Shown: piece after piece, positions 61,746 to 64,000 of the stretch | Position numbering within the stretch: position 1 is the stretch's first letter | How the letters are laid out: each line of letters starts with the position of its first letter | Assembly: GCF_029633865.1 (NCBI RefSeq) | Contig: NC_079213.1 | Location: forward strand, 93,965,058 to 94,029,057 | Length of the DNA stretch: 64,000 nt | Source of the DNA: Lampris incognitus | Lineage: Eukaryota > Chordata > Actinopteri > Lampriformes > Lampridae | Direction of reading: 5' to 3' | The notes under the pieces: generated by a model | Told to the model about the DNA's origin: nothing | The model's database searches: none | What the model saw: the letters and a program-made list of their open reading frames with translations, nothing else | Made by a program: the position numbers and the translations under genes

Positions 61746-61928
61746 TCTTGTGGGAATTGAGTTTGAAATGTATAGTAGCTGAATTAACTTAAGAGTAGGT
61801 GAGAAGGGGTAGGAAAAAACAAGTGTATACTGCCTCCTACTCCTTTCTAATCTTCTCTAACTTGATGTGGTATAACACATCCTTGATCCATCTATTGTAG
61901 GTTGGTGGCAATAGCTGTTTCCATTTAA

Positions 61929-62330
61929 CCCTTGTGTTGTCCACACATTTTGTATACTGCCCTTGTCTCAAGGGTCATTTATGACCCGCCTTCATTAACT
62001 CTAAATTAAAGCAACTTAACGTAATTTTAAACCCCAAATCTATTTTGCACAAAGAAATAGCCTTTCGTTCATCACAAACTTTGTGACTATCTGGGTTTTC
62101 TCTCTTCACAGTGCAGAAAGACTGCATTTAATCAGTGGACACCAGTCGTTTTTATAGGGTCAAACATGACCCAAACATGTCTTAGGGTAAAAAATGACCC
62201 TAAGACAATCTTAGTACCATAATGGTGTACAGCTTTCATGGAAATATGAACAAAAACAATGTTTCACTTTTTCTAATGTTGGGGTCACTGTAAGAAAAGT
62301 CATCAAATTTCAGGTTGAAAAAAATAATAA
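61929..62330. mobile_element. Probable piggyBac-like or MITE left end
   Basis: TTAA (61925-61928) followed by CCCTTGTGTTGTCC, in keeping with the TTAA target and CCC-start of piggyBac termini. The inside has short palindromes (GGGTCATTTATGACCC, and GGGTCAAACATGACCC near 62157). The matching right end (CACAAGGG before TTAA) was not found, so the element is truncated or wrongly bounded. Confidence 0.45.
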
Positions 62331-63179
62331 TTTAAATTCTTTTCTCTGCTGTTAAAAACTGTTATCGGTAATTTTTTTACCCCATTGTAACCAGGTGGTA
62401 AATAAAATATATTCCCCACAGGATAAGCTACAAAGCAATGGTTGTTTTAGTCCAGAGAACATGTTAAAATGTTGTTAGAAAGGAATCTAACTCCGTAACT
62501 ACCAGTTACAAATTTTGTCCACTAGATGGCATGGTCTGGAAAATTGTAAGGTTAGCGAGCCGGATGCATCTCAATCTTGTTTCCGTTCTGGTTAAGCCTG
62601 GTAGTGCACGCATGGAGGGAATGGGATTGGACATCGTGGAAAATAATCGGTAAATACACCGTGGATTATTAACATCTGACTAAAATAATTTGTGTTTTTT
62701 ATTTTTGTGTCTTAAATGTACAGTTGTAAGCCCACTGCTGTATTTTGTACATTATATTTTATGTTTTCCTAGCCTTGCAAGCTACCGTAAATAGAATAAC
62801 CCCCAAAGAAGTAATTATGTCTTCTTTGGTACATAATTCCATAGGCTGCACAATTTTGGTAACAGGAGTGGGGTTCTTTAAACGCAAATTGGCTAAAAGT
62901 AAGGTAGCTTAGGTTATTAAAATATGGCAGTGGTGAAGATTGGCAGGCAGAGAATCCAGCCCAGTGGCCAGCTTGGTGTAAGAGCAGCTGGTAGCGAGAC
63001 GGCGGAGTTTCAGAGTGTGCCAGTTACAGCGGCTGCTACCAGTGAGAAGATTTACCTTTTCCCGTTGTGGTGGCTCCAGCTACAGAGTCCCCAGTCCCAA
63101 GACCTCCAGAAGCAGCAGTCTTCATCTTACAGTGGCATGTGCCAGCAGAATCCTTGATACTCCCACCTGACTGAAAGAC
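62331..63179. other. Stretch before the gag-like fossil, nothing firm
   Basis: Could include an LTR and leader of the element whose gag-like region begins near 63.2 kb, but no LTR partner is inside the window to test this. No host gene was seen. Confidence 0.35.
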
Positions 63180-64000
63180 TGTATTCTGAGGCAAGTGACA
63201 CCTAGAGCCATGTCCAGTCACTCTGATGATGGAGGGGTGGTAGTCAATGAGCATAACCAGGTCTTGAGGGAAGGGGATTGTAATTCAAATATTGTGCAAG
63301 AATTACAGAACTAAGTACAAGAGGCAGGATGAGAGAATGGCTAATAGAGCCAGTGGTAGTAGTACACGTTCTTATATATATGTGCCATGTGGCATCAGAT
63401 CCAAGGCTTTAGTGGTGAATATGCTACAGATGGGAGGTCAGTGAATGAATTCATTGAGTAGGTAAAGAGAGTTTTGAGGGCCAGAGAACAGTCTAGGGAG
63501 GAACAGTTAGATTTTACTCTGTCACTGCTGAAAGGTCCTGCCTTAGAGGAAGTGCAGCTGTGTTTGGGAGACCAGTCAGGAGAACCCAGTGATCTTTGCC
63601 TTCTTGAGAAATGCATTTGGAGAAAAACGTAGTACTACCCAGCTGTTGCAGACTTTCTACAATCATAAGCAGTTTGATGGTGAGGACCTCTGTGATTACC
63701 CCCATGCCTTGTCTCAGATCTTAAGTTCTGTAAGTAACAGTTAAGGGAAGGTTTACCCAGAGAGGAAGAAATGCTAAGAGACCAGTTCATTGAGGGGTTG
63801 AGGGATCCAGCACTCAGACGGAAGCTCCGTAAGTTTGTAAGGCACAAACCCCAGTCTAGCCTTGCAATACGTAATGAGGTTATCCTTTGGTCCATCGAAG
63901 ACAGTAAGCCTCAGGGGCCCAGGGCTGTGAAGAACAGGCAGGTACAGTCTGAGGTAGTTAGTGAGCCCCATTGTGCAGCTGTTGCAGTAGAGAAGGACCA
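63180..64000 (+). mobile_element. gag-like region of an LTR retrotransposon (fossil), cut by the window end
   Basis: Plus-strand text in several frames resembles the capsid part of a Ty3/gypsy or PNMA-like gag (for example LLKGPALEEVQLCLGDQSG and LRDPALRRKLRKFVRHKPQ). It is broken, with several breaks in 800 bp. Family and age cannot be set without the rest of the element, which continues beyond 64000. Confidence 0.6.

Noticed and set aside
62924-63157. Small open frame MAVVKIGRQR as a host gene
   Set aside because: It has no family resemblance and stands just before a gag-like fossil, so it is more likely part of that element's leader or chance.

Overview
The window is nuclear DNA from a teleost fish. 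Evidence for this is the dense (CA)n/(TG)n and (GA)n/(CT)n microsatellites, tRNA-derived SINEs of fish type, Tc1, hAT and LINE debris, and a gene order close to human 19p13.3 (LSM7 - TMPRSS9 - TIMM13). I cannot name the species.

Layout. 1-2535 is repeat-rich intergenic DNA. 2536-18090 is a four-layer nest of mobile elements. The oldest layer is a broken Ty3/gypsy-type LTR element of the Gmr1 kind, whose integrase region lies before its reverse transcriptase. A THAP-DDE DNA transposon of ISL2EU/Harbinger type (2661-12020) sits inside its 5' LTR and keeps an open 570-codon transposase. A young CsRn1-like LTR element (7425-11809) sits inside that transposon, and a probable solo LTR (8229-8421) sits inside the CsRn1-like element. 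A TTAA-flanked palindromic MITE lies in the transposase intron. From 18.1 to 32.6 kb the DNA is almost gene-free: there are a few repeats, one doubtful collagen-like exon and one possible terminal exon pair with a 3' UTR on the minus strand.

Host genes. An ENC-family BTB-Kelch gene (32618-34503, minus, 589 aa) faces timm13 (38423-39117, plus, three exons, 94 aa). A complete tmprss9 gene follows (40981-54116, minus). I resolved it into 15 coding exons with consistent phases, giving 794 aa: membrane anchor, SEA, LDLa, serine protease, LDLa, serine protease. lsm7 (56808-60169, minus, four exons, 103 aa) completes the set. The tmprss9 introns hold six copies of one tRNA-derived SINE, two of them inside a LINE relic. 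lsm7 intron 3 holds a dead Tc1 element with a further insertion.

The right end (60.2-64 kb) contains LINE debris, a piggyBac-like end and a broken gag-like fossil that runs off the window. The host genes act in unrelated processes: ubiquitin-ligase adaptor, mitochondrial import chaperone, cell-surface protease and U6 snRNA/mRNA-decay ring. Their arrangement is conserved linkage, not an operon-like system.
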